A stretch of 64,000 bases of DNA from Phymatolithon calcareum (GCA_977006965.1 OZ345373.1:372001-436000); one strand, 5' to 3'. Positions 32,355 through 44,809 are shown, numbered from the stretch's first letter. A program made the numbers and translations. The notes: a model not told the origin generated them from the letters alone.

Positions 32355-35308
32355 TAGTATCTATGTGTCGAGCCCCCTCAATTGAGCGGCGATTTAAAAG
32401 CTCGGAAAAGTTCCTAAAAAGAACGCAGAACGAATCATTCGCACCATTATTGGAAAGTCGGACTTGTATATTGGGTGAGGAGTACCGCAACTACTACCTT
32501 AAAATCTCTTCGTTCGGTGCTAGCAACGAAAATATAGTGGTCAACCAGAAGTACCAGACCTGCCATACCACGAGAAAAAGTCCGGCCCCGCGCGGTCCGC
32601 ACAGTTGTACACTCAAAGCTAGCATCGGTGACCGGTCTCGCAGAGTGGTCCAGACAATATGGAGCCTTTTACAAGTAAAAAAGGGTGAGTGGTATGGTTC
32701 AGGAGGTACTCGAGGAAACTCAATGGTCGCGGGAGCATATCAATTCGCGAAAAATGTGTTATAGTTTGGCATCCCTCGAAGAAGACTTACGTTAAGATAT
32801 TCAACCTGTTCTACGTCAAGGCAGGGGACACTGAAGATGACATTGCAGAATCTCACCAGCTTGAACCAAGTCAACACCGGCAAAGTGCGGTACCACACAG
32901 GACTACTTCCAGTACTCATTCTCGCCCATGTTCATCGCGAAACGCCAGTTTATCGTCCACAGTCGCAATGAAAACCTCCTCAGAAGAACACGAAAGCTTC
33001 GATTAAACCTTCACAAGCCCTTAACGCCCTCTTACGGGCTCTTTAGACTACGTCTTGAACGGCTCTTGGGATCAAACATTGCAATACGAACTTGATGTCG
33101 TCTCGCCTGACCGCGAGCCGGATACTGTCGCTTATGGGGAGCCATAATACGAGCGCCAAGCTCCAGGACCGATTGGGGTTTGAATGTCCTCTTCGCACTC
33201 TAACCGGAGATTTCTGTAGTATAGCGGATTCCCGGTTGGACTCGCCATACCTGCGCAACGGGATTGCAGCCCCGATGCGCGATGTGTGGGGGCAGAGCGC
33301 GTTTGACACGAGAGTTTGACTCTATGTTTTAGCGCCAGCGAGCGAGGGATGAGCGACGTGGAACGCCAGGCGAAATGGGAGTCACTCACCGGGTGAAGAC
33401 CGAATAGGTAGGTACGACGCTTCAGCCAGTGATGTGGGCAAAGTCGGAAGTAGCACTCCTTGCTGAAGTGCCCAGCTCAGGTGAAGGACCTACACACCAG
33501 GCCTAGACGAGTAATCCGCAGTCCAGCTCGCTAACGATAAATAAAGTGGATGACGCTTCGGCCCTGGAAGCTCTGCAAGCCCCACTAGGAGAAAAGCACA
33601 ATGAATGAATGTCATTTTGCACATGGAACACAGAATGTACAGGTGCACATGACAAACACTGCTCTTAAGGAACAATTACAAGTAGTGAAGTGGCATGTGC
33701 GCATTGTTCTTCACATGATGATCATGATAAGCAAAATTGCATATGTCTCTGAAGGCATCGTGCAAGCGTCAGGCCACTACGGCAGAATGCACTACCAATA
33801 GCGTCAACGGCATGCAGTTTGCGTAAATTGCCGTATGTGTGTCAACACTCGCAGTAATAGTAGTGTACCGTCTTCGACCAAGGATGGAAACGAATTTGAA
33901 GAGCATGCACGTCAAAAGAGGGACTGATGTAATGTCAATGGACGATGACGTAGTAGGTCAATGGCCTCTGAAGTCGCAACAGTGGTCCCGAAGATCTTCT
34001 CTGCAAAGCCAAGCTAAGCCGGAAGTTGCTTGCTTATCATAGCTTGCGGGCGACGGGCTTAAGTATTCGTCGCTCCGCTGACAGTGCCAGACGAAAAGCT
34101 ACTACTGTAAAGCTAAGTCCAGATTAATATACGAGGTGTCATACACGAATTACTACGTGTCCCTAATGGACCAGTGGGCCAGATGAGCCGAAAAATCCCA
34201 TAGGTGGCGAAAGTCCACTCTACTACAATTTCTTTTCCGATAACGATGGTATTGATCTTCATACGAAGTACGATTGCGCCATGAAGATGTTTCTCTATTT
34301 TGACCTGCCAAATTTTTTTCTGTTTGTGCGTTCGCTAAGCTGAGAATAATTAGACAAAATGAGACTACAGTGACAGAGCTGAATGAGATTTTCGGAATAC
34401 TCGTCTTCGTGGCAAGGGTTGAGCTCAGCTCCGAGAGCAAATTTCGGAGATCGACAAGGCCAAAGAACAATCTCCGCCCTCCGCCTTCCTCAAAGACTGG
34501 TATGCCATTCTCCGAATAACTCCAATGGATTTCGTTCAGTGCGCAACCAAGTGAAATATGTAGTCTGCGCAGCACCGCTGGTCGCTCGGTCAAGAATCTC
34601 TAGATTCCATAACTGACCACGGAAATAGCACGGTGCATTCGTTGGACCTTATGTGCGTCGATGAGTCCATATCTCGTTGGTATGAGAACGGAGGTCACTA
34701 GCCGGAAAACGGTTGAGAGATACAGTACTTGGCGAGTGGAAGAAGTGCTATAAGGCTGCATCTTCAACAGGTGCGACTATATATCATAGGGGTCATCAAA
34801 CTCTTCCGTCAATTTGCGTGATTCTTAGATGGATTTTATTCTCTGGTGCCCATCCAGAGGGTCAGCAGCAGATGGCGCAGCGAAGTTATTGTCAAGTGCT
34901 CCCCGAGCAACGCATCGATAACACATTTACCACGTGCAATTCTCGTCGATGTTTAGTCGCTACAGAAAGTACATTTCATTCGGAAGCGGTGTTAGAACAC
35001 ACTTAACTCCCAAGAAAAAGAAAAGGAGGACTGAGGATGTCATGATGGCTATTGGAGCAACTCAAAACAATTGCAGAGTTGGGAAATTCAAGACGACGAC
35101 CCTCTTGTTCTCATCATGTAATAAGCTTGACAGTGCCACATCAAATATTTGTGGCGCTTCTACTGGTAGGAACTGTTTCACTAAGCATGTTCAAGACATC
35201 CATGAGCGTGATGCATTTGACGAGCCTGACAGTTAGCAGCTTTCGCTTGCAAATATTACAAAATTCGCATTCCATCAATTGAGGAAAAATGCTGTCACAT
35301 AAGTTCTA
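32355..35308 (-). mobile_element. TA-targeting TIR element B (decayed, about 2.95 kb)
   Basis: Its left end (TA-GTATCTATG, CCCTCAATTGAGCGGCGATTT) matches the right end of element A in reverse. Its right end (CAATTGAGGAAAAAT to TTCTA) matches the left end of A, more diverged. Large parts of the interior align with A: 32480-32690 with 46160-46380, 33050-33120 with 45690-45770, 34150-34593 with 45270-45600, and 34900-35290 with 38650-38825 plus 44719-45000. It lies inverted relative to A. Confidence 0.65.
32500..34593 (-). pseudogene. Coding sequence of element B, homologous to that of element A
   Basis: Minus-strand pieces in the order expected from A: 34593-34153 with ALNEIHWSYSENGIPVFEE, FFGLVDLR, STLATKTSIPK and ETSSWRNRTS; 33140-33050 with RLAVRRDDIKFVLQCLI; and 32690-32500 with LDHSARP, TARGRTFSRGMAGLVLL and IFVASTERRDFKVVV. 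Each aligns well with A at protein level. Stops and frame changes lie between pieces, so it is broken or has unmapped introns. No transposase motif (DDE/DDD) is evident and no family is recognised. Confidence 0.45.
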
Positions 35309-35406
35309 GGCAAGCCGAATTCTGGGAATATCGTAGAGTGCACGAAATTAGATTTTAATCCACTTTGACAATACAAAAACTGAACGCCGTTGACATACAG
35401 TACTGT

Positions 35407-35763
35407 CAGGGGAATGTTATGGGGGGGAGTAACACTGATTTTTCTTGTTTCAAAACTTGTCTGCAAAAGCATGACATTGATGTGCCGGCAAAAATTATGA
35501 GATCAGGCTGTATCAATAATAACTCTTGTTTACAGAATATTTCTATTGTTTTTCACCACAAAATTGAATACTGCAACGAGAGCGACCGCTACATTGGCAA
35601 CTCCCAATGTTCCGGGAACGAGGGCCATATTTTCAGCTTTCATTCTCCTTTTTATGAAGCAATTAATCTCTGCAAAATTATATCAAACACACACTATAGA
35701 CGCAAATCCAAAAAATCGGTATGATAAGGGGTTCGTGTTACTCCCCCCCATAACACTCCCCTG
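35407..35763. mobile_element. 357-bp TIR element (CAGGGGAATGTTATGG ends)
   Basis: The left end CAGGGGAATGTTATGG continues through a G-run to AGTAACAC; the right end is its complement with 28 of 29 bases matching. GTACTGT lies directly outside both ends (35400-35406 and 35764-35770), a 7-bp target duplication, or 8 bp if one base changed. It has no transposase; the ORFs crossing it are chance. Confidence 0.8.
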
Positions 35764-36185
35764 GTACTGTACTATGATAAACCCCACGACAGGTATTGTT
35801 TATCCACTGAAACTTAAGGGAGCGGCCATCATCAAGAGACTACTGACATATACTGGGCACGTGGACAATTCATCCACAACAACGCTGATCGATGTGCCTT
35901 GGACTGAACTGTTGCTATAGTCTTACCCGACATGGGCAGAAATCAGGGCACTCATTGGACACGCAGTGGACATGACCATAAAATCAATCAGAATACGACA
36001 AGTCACTTCGTCACAGTGTGACTGCTGCATACAATGAACCAGCACCGGCGAAAAATAACCTTAATTATGACGAAGTAAATTTGTTTAATATTCCGATTCT
36101 ATTTCCTAAAATTGAAAAAAAGTGCAGCACTCTTTACTTTAGGAATAGCCCCACACACTTTGCTCGATACGCGAGTCTAGCAATC

Positions 36186-37266
36186 TTAAGTCCCCCGCTC
36201 TCCTATAGGAAGGAGATTGTTTAGCGCTGGTCGTTCTTCCCCAGTCAAGAATGCAGCGATTTTAATACTTCCTATCACCAGAGCCCTCGAATGGTCTTCT
36301 TCTTCAGAATCGAGCTCGTCCTCAGAGTTGTCGGGAACCCCTCGTACGTAGTCGTCTATTTTCAGCGCCTCAGCAGCCCACAGTAGGCTATAACCAGTGT
36401 TCATCTGGTTCGAACCGTCTGAGAGAACAAGCTATAAGTAGTGGTTACATTTTGCAAATGGCAGAACATGAAAAATATATCGATTAGAAAGGTATTGTGT
36501 TGATCTGGAGGTGAAAAGAAATGACGGTTAGCTTACCTTTGTTCTCGCAAACTCCAGGGCACAAACAGACATTGTGATGGTTTCTTCATCGAGATCCTCG
36601 TCAGCTTCCTCAGACGACCAAATCGGTGGAAGCTGTTTTTCAACATCATAGGTACGAATATTTTCTACTATAGAAAGTGCTTGCATTCGCGCTTCCTGTC
36701 GCGCTCCACGACAGGTGCGGATCCAGGTCTTCTCACAAGACCTCTCGGAAAGGTAAAACCCACTGGCGAACATGTTAACCCCGTAAGTCGTCTTCAGTTG
36801 TCTAGGTACAACGCAGTCCTCATGCAACTTGCAAGATGTCGGGGCAAACATTAGAAAATGGCGCACCTCGGAAGAATGAATTCGAAACCGACCTTCTTGT
36901 TTGCGTGTAGCATTTCATCCCGTCCAAGTCGCACCACATGTGCAAGCTCTGTTGAGGGATTAGATGTACTTTACGCGTAGAAATGGCGACATATGCCATG
37001 CTATATCCCCTGACAATGAAGCTAGCGACCGTGGGGGGATTTTCATTGCCTTTAGTTTTCGGCATTGGCGAGCGTAGGAACTCGGTGATGTCGACTGCAG
37101 GCCCGTTACTGCCGATGGAAAATTTTAAGGCTTCCACTAAAACCGCACACACAAGGTTACATACAGCACTGTACAAGAGTGTAGAGGAATAGAGACGCTC
37201 TAGCTGCATACATGTCCGCAACTTAACGAACAGCTGTCCATGTGAGCAAGAGATAACAGAGCTCAA
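36186..37266 (-). CDS. Unrecognised gene, possibly multi-exon
   Basis: Three consecutive minus-strand open stretches: 37266-36820 (SSTLLYSAVCNLVCAVLVEA, MWCDLDGMKCYTQT), 36866-36528 (CKLHEDCVVPRQLKTTYG, acidic EEADEDLDEET) and 36404-36186 (GYSLLWAAEALKIDDY, acidic SEDELDSEEEDHS). The second ends at ACAAAG|GTAAGC, a good donor. The third can start after GAACCAG (36405) in phase 0, giving an intron of about 126 bp. The join between the first two is unclear: a short intron or a one-base shift near 36850. Acidic patches suggest an intracellular protein. No family recognised. Confidence 0.35.
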
Positions 37267-38645
37267 GACAATATTGGATTTTCAAATGCAAACCATGGAA
37301 AACGACCAGATGAGCGTGATCGAGCGATGTTATTAAAAAAGGAGCACATAATAGTAGAAAAGATCCGGAGGTGCAACATTCAACAAACTGAACAACTTAC
37401 GAAAGCACTCTTGGAATTTTTTCCTTCGCATGGTCAAGTTCGGAATGGACTGCGCCCTATTGAGAGATAGCTCTTAGAAGTTTTTCTAAAATGCCCTTGT
37501 TTTCACGATGACAGTCACTTCATTCCTCACGTGGCCTTGATACTTGCCTGGAAAGAGAGTTAATGGAGCACGAAAGTTGAGAGAATTGTTCATAGTATTC
37601 CCTGATATGACCAGACGTGTCTCCGGAACCTTGCGGAGAAGATTGGTGTCCCGAGTATATGGACTTTCGGGCTCTGTTTGACGGTGTGATTTTCCTCCGA
37701 CTCAATTGTACGTTCTGCTGCGGTACGCGCGGAGGCAGCGGTGCTACCTGTGGGGTGATAGATCGAGGTGATATGTGCATATTGGCTGCAGGTGTACCCG
37801 GAAGACGTTCTCTAATATGCCGTGGATTTTGGAAGGGGTGATGAGAGGGATTACTCCCTCTCTGATGTGAGAGAATTGGTAAAGATGGGTATCGTCGAGA
37901 AGTACCGAAAGATCCCTCAATATTTCCGAATTTTCGAGCTTCAGGGCTAATGGAATGAGGGATGATCTCCTGAGCGGAGATTAGAGTAGATCGCCGTAGT
38001 GTGGGCGGATAAGAATGTCCTTCTGAATGATTGATTCCGATTGTGCCGCTGGAGAGAATGTGCCCTGATCTGGTGTCAATAGGGTCAATTGTAGGACATA
38101 CCGTATATCCATTTCATGCTTGCAACGAGTAACCAGCAGCAGTAAATTCCTGCGACATTTCAGCACCTATTGATCAGTCAAGAAGTTGAGCGAATGGCTG
38201 ATATCTGCTCAAATCGCTATATCGTAGAGTTGCTGCTTCTTTGGAGAACGGAACAAGAAGGTTACTCATTCTGTAACCCCTTTCGCTGTCTGCAGCATTA
38301 AATATGCAAAAGACGGTGATGATTTACGTCGTCGGGCGCTTTGCGTGTAAAGTGACTGCGTTTTCGTCTAGTAGTTGAAATGTTCCATTATAGACGACGC
38401 AAGGTGGAGTTGAAGCAAAATTTAAGTTTCTTTCCTGCCTAAAGCATAAGATTGGAAATATATTGACTGTAATAACTTGAATCTCTTTGACATTCTACAA
38501 GAGAAACAATTTTAGAGATAGAACCCCGAAAACGTGTCTCGACGCCAGCATACCCCTGTCGTTCTCTGCGATTCGAATAGCATTGGAGAAATAGTCATGC
38601 AAACTCTCCTGTTTGTTTATTTTGCTATCAATATTTCTGTTCTGC
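37267..38645. other. No gene recognised
   Basis: AT-leaning DNA with only short, motif-free ORFs (for example 37520-37841 on both strands). No repeats shared with the rest of the window that I can see. Confidence 0.35.
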
Positions 38646-38825
38646 TAGTGTCTATTTTACGGAAATTTTCCCTCAATTGAGGGAAGAGATTCATTTAATT
38701 TTTTGCTCATGAAAGTTACTCGCTATCAAGCGCATCAACAGCGCCAAGCTCATAGATGTCTTCAGCATGCTTAGTGAAGCAGTTCCTAACAGTAGAAATG
38801 TCGCAAATGTATATTGTGGCACTAT

Positions 38826-39323
38826 TGAAAGGCGGTGATGAAACTTACTTGAAAGTTTTAGGAAATAAAATTATTTCGATGAAATATAATTTTTTCGAAC
38901 ACGTGTGATGACACGTGTTGGAGGTCGCGGGTTCAAGTGGAGGTTGGAGCCAAGGTTGGGATAAATTTTGGTTCGGTGGTTCTGGTGGTTCTGAGGTCGA
39001 GGCCGGTGTTTTTGTTCTGTGTAGGTTGCCGGTCTCAGTTTTGGGACCGGCTCACTCTTTTTATAGTGTTTCTAGTGTAGCATAGACTAAGGTAGATAGA
39101 GTTTTCTAGACAACTTCCAGCTAGGCATAAGGTGATAGTTGGCAACAATAGTGTGCCAACAAAACTATAAGTGAGCATTACATGTAGAAAACAAGGCATA
39201 AGGCCAGCTAGTATGTGCCATATTGTATAGAACATAATGGTATAAAAGTATAGAAGTACTGTAAGGATAGAAAATTAATTAAAATTCAACGATCATAAGG
39301 AAAAGTTTCAAATATCCCTTACA
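38826..39323 (-). repeat. Gypsy 1, 3' LTR
   Basis: 498 bp. On the minus strand a CACTATAAAAAG TATA box lies near 39056-39068, followed by a GCCGGTC...GACCGGC hairpin (39027-39050). A 9+4+9 inverted repeat at 38898-38919 contains CACGTG twice. Confidence 0.95.
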
Positions 39324-39340
39324 TTACTCCCCCCTTTGAA
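39324..39340 (-). other. Gypsy 1 polypurine tract
   Basis: Minus strand AAAGGGGGGAGTAA directly before the 3' LTR; expected primer for plus-strand DNA synthesis. Confidence 0.8.
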
Positions 39341-39363
39341 AAGACTCGCCCTCGACTCTTGGT

Positions 39364-42300
39364 TCATGGGGCACTTCGGAATCTTAGATTGTATGGCCGA
39401 AGTAAACTTGAGTGGAATGCATTGTGTACTCCCCTTTGGAGAAGAATTGGAGGTAGTTCAAGCCGGAAAGAAACTTTGTTAATCTGCTCGGTAACTTTGA
39501 AAGGTCCAATGAATTTCGGTAGAAGTTTTGCGGCTTGTCTTTGTAACTCCTTTTGAAGATTTTTTGTGGACAGCAATACTAAATCACCGACATTTCTATT
39601 GCAAGAGGTTCTCCGTTTATTGGCGTAGCTTGCCATGTATTCGTTGAACTTGTTAATTTTCTGTTGGGCACACATTGTGGCTTTTTGCATGTCACGAATG
39701 AAATCTGATGCAGGTGCATTAGAAGAAGTGACAACGTCGAGTGGTGTTGTCTTTGGTTCGGTGCCATAGTTCAGGTAGAAGGGAGAGAGGCATGTAGTTG
39801 AATGAATTTCGGAGTTATATGCAACTTCAACGTCCACAAGATGCTTGTCCCAATTGTCTTGTCGTGTGTTCACATACGATTGTGTCATTTCTTCAATTTT
39901 TCTGTTCATTCTCTCAGTTTGTCCGTCTGTTTGTGGATGATATGCAGAGGATAGTGATATCTTTACGCCTAAGAGAGAGAACAGTGATTTCCAAAACGTA
40001 CTGACGAATATTTTATCCCTGTCGCAAATGATTTGCTGAGGTAGTCCGTGGTGCCGATAGATGTTCTCGTGGAATAATTTTGCAACTCCGTCAGCCCTAA
40101 CATTTGTAGTGGTAGGGCATATGCGAATCACCTTGGAGAGTCGATCCACAAAGGCAAGAATAGCAGTGTAATTCTTTGTTGTCTTCGGGAGAGGTGATAT
40201 GAAATCTATGGTAATACTTGACCACTTTTCAGTGGGGGGTTTCAAAAGTTGAAGCTCTCCAATAGGTGGTTTGGTAGATGCTTTTATTTTTTGACATAAG
40301 TCACAGGTCTTCACGTATTGTTCGACGGTTTTTGCCATTTGTGGCCAGTGGTACTTCTTCTGAATTCGTTGGAGTGTTTTCTTGACACCGAGGTGTCCGG
40401 AGGAGTATGTATCATGGTTATCGAAGATGACTTTGGTTCGAACAGATCCCTGTGGAATGCAAGTCTTTTTGTCCTTGTAGAGAATCATATCCATACTTTC
40501 GTATGGTTCGGTGGGTTTTCGATAAGTTTCTTTGAAGTATGGGTCTTGGATGTACCGTTCTTGGAGATATTCTCGGTCTGGGGGGTCCATTTGAAGGGTT
40601 AAAATAGCATTTAATATCATTGTTTTCGTCAAGATCTGATCTATGAGTTCTCGATTGTTCTCAGTAGTCGACGGTATGTCTTGGGCCTTTCGCGACAAGG
40701 CGTCTGCGACAATGTTGTAATTTCCTTTGACATATTCAATGGTGAAGTCAAATTCTACGAGCCACTCAAGCCATCGGACTTGTCGCTTCGATAGAATTTC
40801 TTGTGTTTCTAGGTATTTCAGAGGGTTGTGATCCGTGTTGACGATGAATTTGTGTCCGTGAAGGTAGACTCTCCACACACGAAGTGCTTCCACAATTCCT
40901 AGCAGTTCGCGTTCGTGGACTCGGTAGTTTTGTTCGGCGGGATTTAAGGTTCTTGAGAAGAATGCGACTGGATGGAAGAATTTTTCATGCTTTTGCTCGA
41001 GAACAGCTCCTATGGCGAAGTCGGAAGCATCGGTGGTGACGATGATTGGACGTTTTGGGTCGAATATTTTCAGAACAGGGAATGATACTAGAGCGTCCTT
41101 GATCTTTTGGAACGCGTCTTCCTCGTCAGCAGTCCATTGAAACTCCTTATTGCCAGTGAGCAATGTAAGTGGCTTCGCTATTCCGGCACAGTTCTTTATG
41201 AACCTCCGATAGTAGCTGAAAAGGCCCAAGAAAGCCTGAACGTCTTTCTCGTGTCGGGGAGTGGGCCATGTTTTCAAAGCTTCCACTTTGTTTTTATCCA
41301 TCTCAACACCCTTGTCGGTAAGGACGTGTCCTAAGTGCTCAATCCTTTGAACGGCAAATTCGCATTTCGACAGCTTCCCATAAAGCTTCTCTTTGCGCAA
41401 TATTTCCAGGGCCGTCCGCAGATGATTGACATGATCTTCAACATTCTTGCTGTATACGAGAATATCGTCAAGATACACGTTGATGAAGTTGTCCAAGTAC
41501 GGATGGAAAATTTTGTTCATTAACGCCATGAAATTCGCTGGAGCATTGGTAAGTCCAAAAGGTAGAACTGCAAATTCATAGAGTCCGTATCTGGTCCGAA
41601 AAGCAGTTTTAGGGATTGATTCTTCTGCTATTCGGATTTGGTGATATCCAGAACGAAGGTCAATTTTGGAGAAAAATTTTGCTCCTGCAATCCGATCGAA
41701 TATATCATCAATTCTCGGAAGTGGATATCCATTCTTGACGGTAAGCTTGTTCTGTGCGCGATAATCGACACACATTCTGAGGTCACCGTTCTTCTTATTA
41801 ACGAATAGAATTGGAGCACCCCAAGGGCTTTTGCTTGGTCTGATGAACCCTTTCTTTGATAGGTCAGCGAGCTGTCTTCGAAGTTCTTGTAAGTCTTTTT
41901 CGGACAACCGGTATAGACCCTTTCGTTGGGGCTCAGAACCTTCTCTGAGTTCGATTTTAAATTCGTTGCCCCTAACGGGAGGTAGTCCTTCTGGGAGATC
42001 TTCTGGAAATACGTCTTTATATTGATCTAGTGAAGACATAACCTTAGTATCTTTGGTTAGATCGACGGCATCTTGTGATTCGGTGGGCTTGAGTATGACG
42101 GCGTAGACCTGGGATCTCTTTGTACATCGTATCAGAGTTTTGGCGGAAATTAGGTTGACTCGGTGGTTAACCTTGCGAGTGAGTTTCGTTCTCTTGCCAT
42201 GGAATGTAAATGATAACTCATTTTTTCCGCAGTCAGTTATTGCGGAGTGTTTAGTTAACCAGTCTTTTCCGAGAATCAGGTCGTATCGTTGGAGGTGACA

Positions 42301-42669
42301 GATGGGTAGTTGGAGGGTTTCTTGGAATCCGGAGAATATGACTTCGATATTTTCTCCAACTTCGGTTTTTCGTTCAGTCCCATCAGCCATTTCAGCATTT
42401 TCGTCTGATGGTTTTCGATCTAGACCGAGTTTGGCAGCCAGTCTTGAGGATATAATGCTATCCGTTTCTCCGTTGTCAAATAAAATTCGACTTTTTTGTT
42501 TGTTGACACAGCGGAATATGACGTAGAGGGGGGTTGAATTCGATAGTATAGCATGCGATGATTGTGGATGAGGGGATTCTTCTTTTTTGTCTTTTTCAAT
42601 TTTCTCTGAAGGGATCGGAACTGAACTAGCTAATGAGTTGTTGGCAGCTAAGCTCAGTTTCTCTTGACG
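39364..42669 (-). CDS. Gypsy 1 pol (protease, RT, RNase H, integrase)
   Basis: Open from the frameshift site at 42669 to the stop at 39364, about 1100 codons; the first ATG is at 42390. In order: protease active site LFDNGETDS near 42465 (DNG where DTG or DSG is usual), reverse transcriptase with YLDDILVYS near 41470, RNase H ([27 protein letters not shown]), integrase HHCC ([10 protein letters not shown] and CDLC), integrase core ([35 protein letters not shown]) and a C-terminal region (IGPFKV). It has no stop or indel, so this is the best-preserved polymerase in the window. It is expressed as a gag-pol fusion only if the ribosome shifts -1 at the end of gag. Confidence 0.95.
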   Translation of the reverse strand, partial: RQEKLSLAANNSLASSVPIPSEKIEKDKKEESPHPQSSHAILSNSTPLYVIFRCVNKQKSRILFDNGETDSIISSRLAAKLGLDRKPSDENAEMADGTERKTEVGENIEVIFSGFQETLQLPICHLQRYDLILGKDWLTKHSAITDCGKNELSFTFHGKRTKLTRKVNHRVNLISAKTLIRCTKRSQVYAVILKPTESQDAVDLTKDTKVMSSLDQYKDVFPEDLPEGLPPVRGNEFKIELREGSEPQRKGLYRLSEKDLQELRRQLADLSKKGFIRPSKSPWGAPILFVNKKNGDLRMCVDYRAQNKLTVKNGYPLPRIDDIFDRIAGAKFFSKIDLRSGYHQIRIAEESIPKTAFRTRYGLYEFAVLPFGLTNAPANFMALMNKIFHPYLDNFINVYLDDILVYSKNVEDHVNHLRTALEILRKEKLYGKLSKCEFAVQRIEHLGHVLTDKGVEMDKNKVEALKTWPTPRHEKDVQAFLGLFSYYRRFIKNCAGIAKPLTLLTGNKEFQWTADEEDAFQKIKDALVSFPVLKIFDPKRPIIVTTDASDFAIGAVLEQKHEKFFHPVAFFSRTLNPAEQNYRVHERELLGIVEALRVWRVYLHGHKFIVNTDHNPLKYLETQEILSKRQVRWLEWLVEFDFTIEYVKGNYNIVADALSRKAQDIPSTTENNRELIDQILTKTMILNAILTLQMDPPDREYLQERYIQDPYFKETYRKPTEPYESMDMILYKDKKTCIPQGSVRTKVIFDNHDTYSSGHLGVKKTLQRIQKKYHWPQMAKTVEQYVKTCDLCQKIKASTKPPIGELQLLKPPTEKWSSITIDFISPLPKTTKNYTAILAFVDRLSKVIRICPTTTNVRADGVAKLFHENIYRHHGLPQQIICDRDKIFVSTFWKSLFSLLGVKISLSSAYHPQTDGQTERMNRKIEEMTQSYVNTRQDNWDKHLVDVEVAYNSEIHSTTCLSPFYLNYGTEPKTTPLDVVTSSNAPASDFIRDMQKATMCAQQKINKFNEYMASYANKRRTSCNRNVGDLVLLSTKNLQKELQRQAAKLLPKFIGPFKVTEQINKVSFRLELPPILLQRGVHNAFHSSLLRPYNLRFRSAP

Positions 42670-43489
42670 TTTTTTGGACAGCTACGTGCGATGTGGCCTT
42701 TCTCCCTACAACGCGAGCAGCGTCCCTCGGCGATACACTTGTCACGTTCTGCTTGAGTGAGCTTTTTCAACTGGACATTACCTATGTCCATTGGGGAGAA
42801 TCCTGGGTTTTGTCCAAGAGTAGCAGAGGATGGAAACTGAGGTTGGAATTTCCCATTTCGGTGCGCACTTTCAACGAGTTCAGCATCCCTCATGAGGTTG
42901 TTGATGTTGTCGTACTGCTTGGTGCATAGCTCTTTCCAGATATAGGACTTGAGCCCACGAGAGTAGCGGTCAATGACTTCCTCACCAGATATATTCGGTA
43001 TATCTCCAATGATTGTTAAGAAGTCATTGTTGTATACCTGGACCGACTTTACCTGCTTCCAGATACTCAGCTTATCTCGAGCAAGCTTGACATTGTTCAA
43101 TGATCCGAAACGATTTAACAATTCACCCCTGAGTTCTTCCCATGAAGACATTTTTGGGTTTCGATGTAGGTTACAGGTGACGAACCAGGTATGTGCTTGT
43201 CCATCGAGAAAGGTTACGGCGATTTTCAAGGCTTCAAGAGGGCTACTGATACCAATTAGATAATTATCCATGCGGTAGGCCCAGCTTTCGACCGGAGTTT
43301 TCCGGTGAACGGAGGTGGCTTGTTAATTTTGGGCTGACGATCACTCATGCGATTGGTTGATAGTTCATTAATTCTCCTCTGGGCATCCTCTAATTGGTTG
43401 TGCAACTCTTCAAGTAATTGTTGCACATTGGGTGGCTGCGGAGGTTGATTAGATGCTTGAGGTAAGTTATTATCATTACCAGGCTGCAT
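42654..43489 (-). pseudogene. Gypsy 1 gag, one-base frameshift
   Basis: Starts MQPGNDNNLPQASNQPPQ at 43489 and ends SCPKNVKRN at 42654, with a CCHC knuckle [14 protein letters not shown]. Near 43298-43301 one A is missing from an A-run (KPPPFTGK, then the frame moves to WAYRMDNYLIG), as comparison with gag of Gypsy 2 shows (PEPFKGKSSIKSW). It could be a real lesion or a homopolymer sequencing error. The body matches the retrotransposon gag domain (WEELRGELLNRFG). Confidence 0.85.
42669..42675 (-). promoter_or_regulatory. Gypsy 1 gag-pol -1 frameshift site AAAAAAC
   Basis: In the gag frame the site reads A-AAA-AAC (X-XXY-YYZ), 13 bases before the gag stop. A -1 shift there leads straight into the open pol frame (CGT CAA GAG AAA). 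A-AAA-AAC is a well-known retroviral slippery heptamer. I did not model the downstream structure. Confidence 0.75.
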
Positions 43490-43508
43490 GGTGATTTATT
43501 GGTATTAA

Positions 43509-44030
43509 TTATTGATTATATTTACGATTAAAATTATCAATAATACGGAGGTGGGCCTTGCTTTTCTTGTGACGGCTTAAGTGGTCCGGGGTCTCGAAGT
43601 CACGGTCACACTCGACGCAGTGGAGGTTGGAATTGTGGAGCGTGACTTGATGACGGTGTTTTCTCGACCGGATGTGGTCGTCAAAACTCCGAGGTCCGTT
43701 ACAATTCATGTTTTACAGCTTGCAATGACGGCGGATTTTTTTCGTCGGAATCTTGCGGCGGTCTGCTTGTTTCTCGGCTCGGCGTACCCGTCGGTCCGCA
43801 GCTTTTGCGCTACGACCAGAAATTTTTTTGATCTTCTTTTTGGGGCCCTTCGGGGCTGAGGGTGGAACCGAACGTGGAATACGGAATGACGGTGGAACGG
43901 CAGGATACGGGGTGGAATGGAGGTTGACCGTAATATTCGGGCGGCCAATAAAAATCGAAAGCGAAGAATCGTCCGGCTCAGTTACGATCGGCGGAGGTGG
44001 AACGATCTGCTGCGTCTCGGTAACGAGGCG
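43509..44030 (-). pseudogene. Gypsy 1 ORF0, C2H2 zinc-finger protein
   Basis: One minus-strand frame from about 44030 (after a TAG) to 43509: proline-rich (QQIVPPPIVTEPDDSS), basic (KGPKKKIKKISG), then two C2H2 fingers: HCKL-stop-NMN...FDDHIRSRKH and CVECDRDFETPDHLSRHKKS. An in-frame TAA at 43713-43715 falls exactly where the second zinc-binding Cys of finger 1 should be. No upstream ATG is visible, so it may start in a spliced leader. It ends about 20 bases before gag, as in Gypsy 2. Such an ORF is not part of the standard Gypsy layout; it may bind nucleic acid. Confidence 0.6.
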
Positions 44031-44205
44031 TGACTACCCTGGAATTAAGTCCACTGCACAATCCCAATTGGGTAAAAATAATTAGAATATATTATTTCTA
44101 TGTAAGGTCACGGATGCGCCAATTTCCAATTATTAAGCTCGAAGGCTCGCGGAAATCAGGGCACCGGTGAGCGTTACAATTGTGGAACGGATATGATGCG
44201 CTGTA

Positions 44206-44218
44206 GCCGGTGCTACCA
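44206..44218 (-). other. Gypsy 1 primer-binding site
   Basis: Minus strand TGGTAGCACCGGC, two bases inside the 5' LTR. Gypsy 2 has the same TGGTAGCACCGG. It implies a tRNA ending CCGGTGCTACCA; an A1-T72 type acceptor stem and similarity to the yeast Ty primer site TGGTAGCGCC point to initiator methionine tRNA. Confidence 0.8.
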
Positions 44219-44220
44219 AA

Positions 44221-44718
44221 TGAAAGGCGGTGATGAAACTTACTTGAAAGTTTTAGGAAATAAAATTATTTCGATGAAAAATAATTTTTTCGAACACGTG
44301 TGATGACACGTGTTGGAGGTCGCGGGTTCAAGTGGAGGTTGGAGCCAAGGTTGGGATAAATTTTGGTTCGGTGGTTCTGGCGGTTCTGAGGTCGAGGCCG
44401 GTGTTTTTGTTCTGTGTAAGTTGCGGGTCTCAGTTTTGGGACCGGCTTCCCCTTTTTATAGTGTTTCTAGTGTAGCATAGACTAAGGTAGATAGAGTTTT
44501 CTAGACAACTGCCAGCTAGGCATAAGGTGATAGTTGGCAACAATAATGTGCCAACAAAACTATAAGTGAACATTACATGTAGAAAACAAGGCATAAGGCC
44601 AGCTGGTATGTGCCATATTGTATAGAACATAATGGTATAAAAGTATAGAAGTACTGTAAGGATAGAAAATTAATTAAAATTCAACGATCATAAGGAAAAG
44701 TTTCTAATATTCCTTACA
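44221..44718 (-). repeat. Gypsy 1, 5' LTR
   Basis: 498 bp, near-identical to the 3' LTR; differences include GTTGCGGG for GTTGCCGG and TTCCCC for TCACTC. The CACGTG inverted repeat is at 44293-44314. Confidence 0.95.
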
Positions 44719-44809
44719 ACTATCAAGCTTTTTTCATTGTGAGAACACAATGGTCGAGGTCTTGCATTTTCAAACACTGCAGTTGTTTTGCAGAAAAAAA
44801 GTATTCATC

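Larger units (their letters stand above)
38826..44718 (-). mobile_element. Ty3/Gypsy LTR retrotransposon 1 (complete)
   Basis: 498-bp LTRs at 38826-39323 (3') and 44221-44718 (5'), with ACTAT target duplications at 38821-38825 and 44719-44723. Element order on the minus strand is LTR, primer-binding site, zinc-finger ORF0, gag, protease, reverse transcriptase, RNase H, integrase, LTR. The long intact pol frame and similar LTRs suggest recent insertion. ORF0 and gag each carry one lesion. Confidence 0.97.

Noticed and set aside
39359-42526. Plus-strand ORFs opposite Gypsy 1 pol
   Set aside because: They are shadows of a long, motif-rich minus-strand frame.
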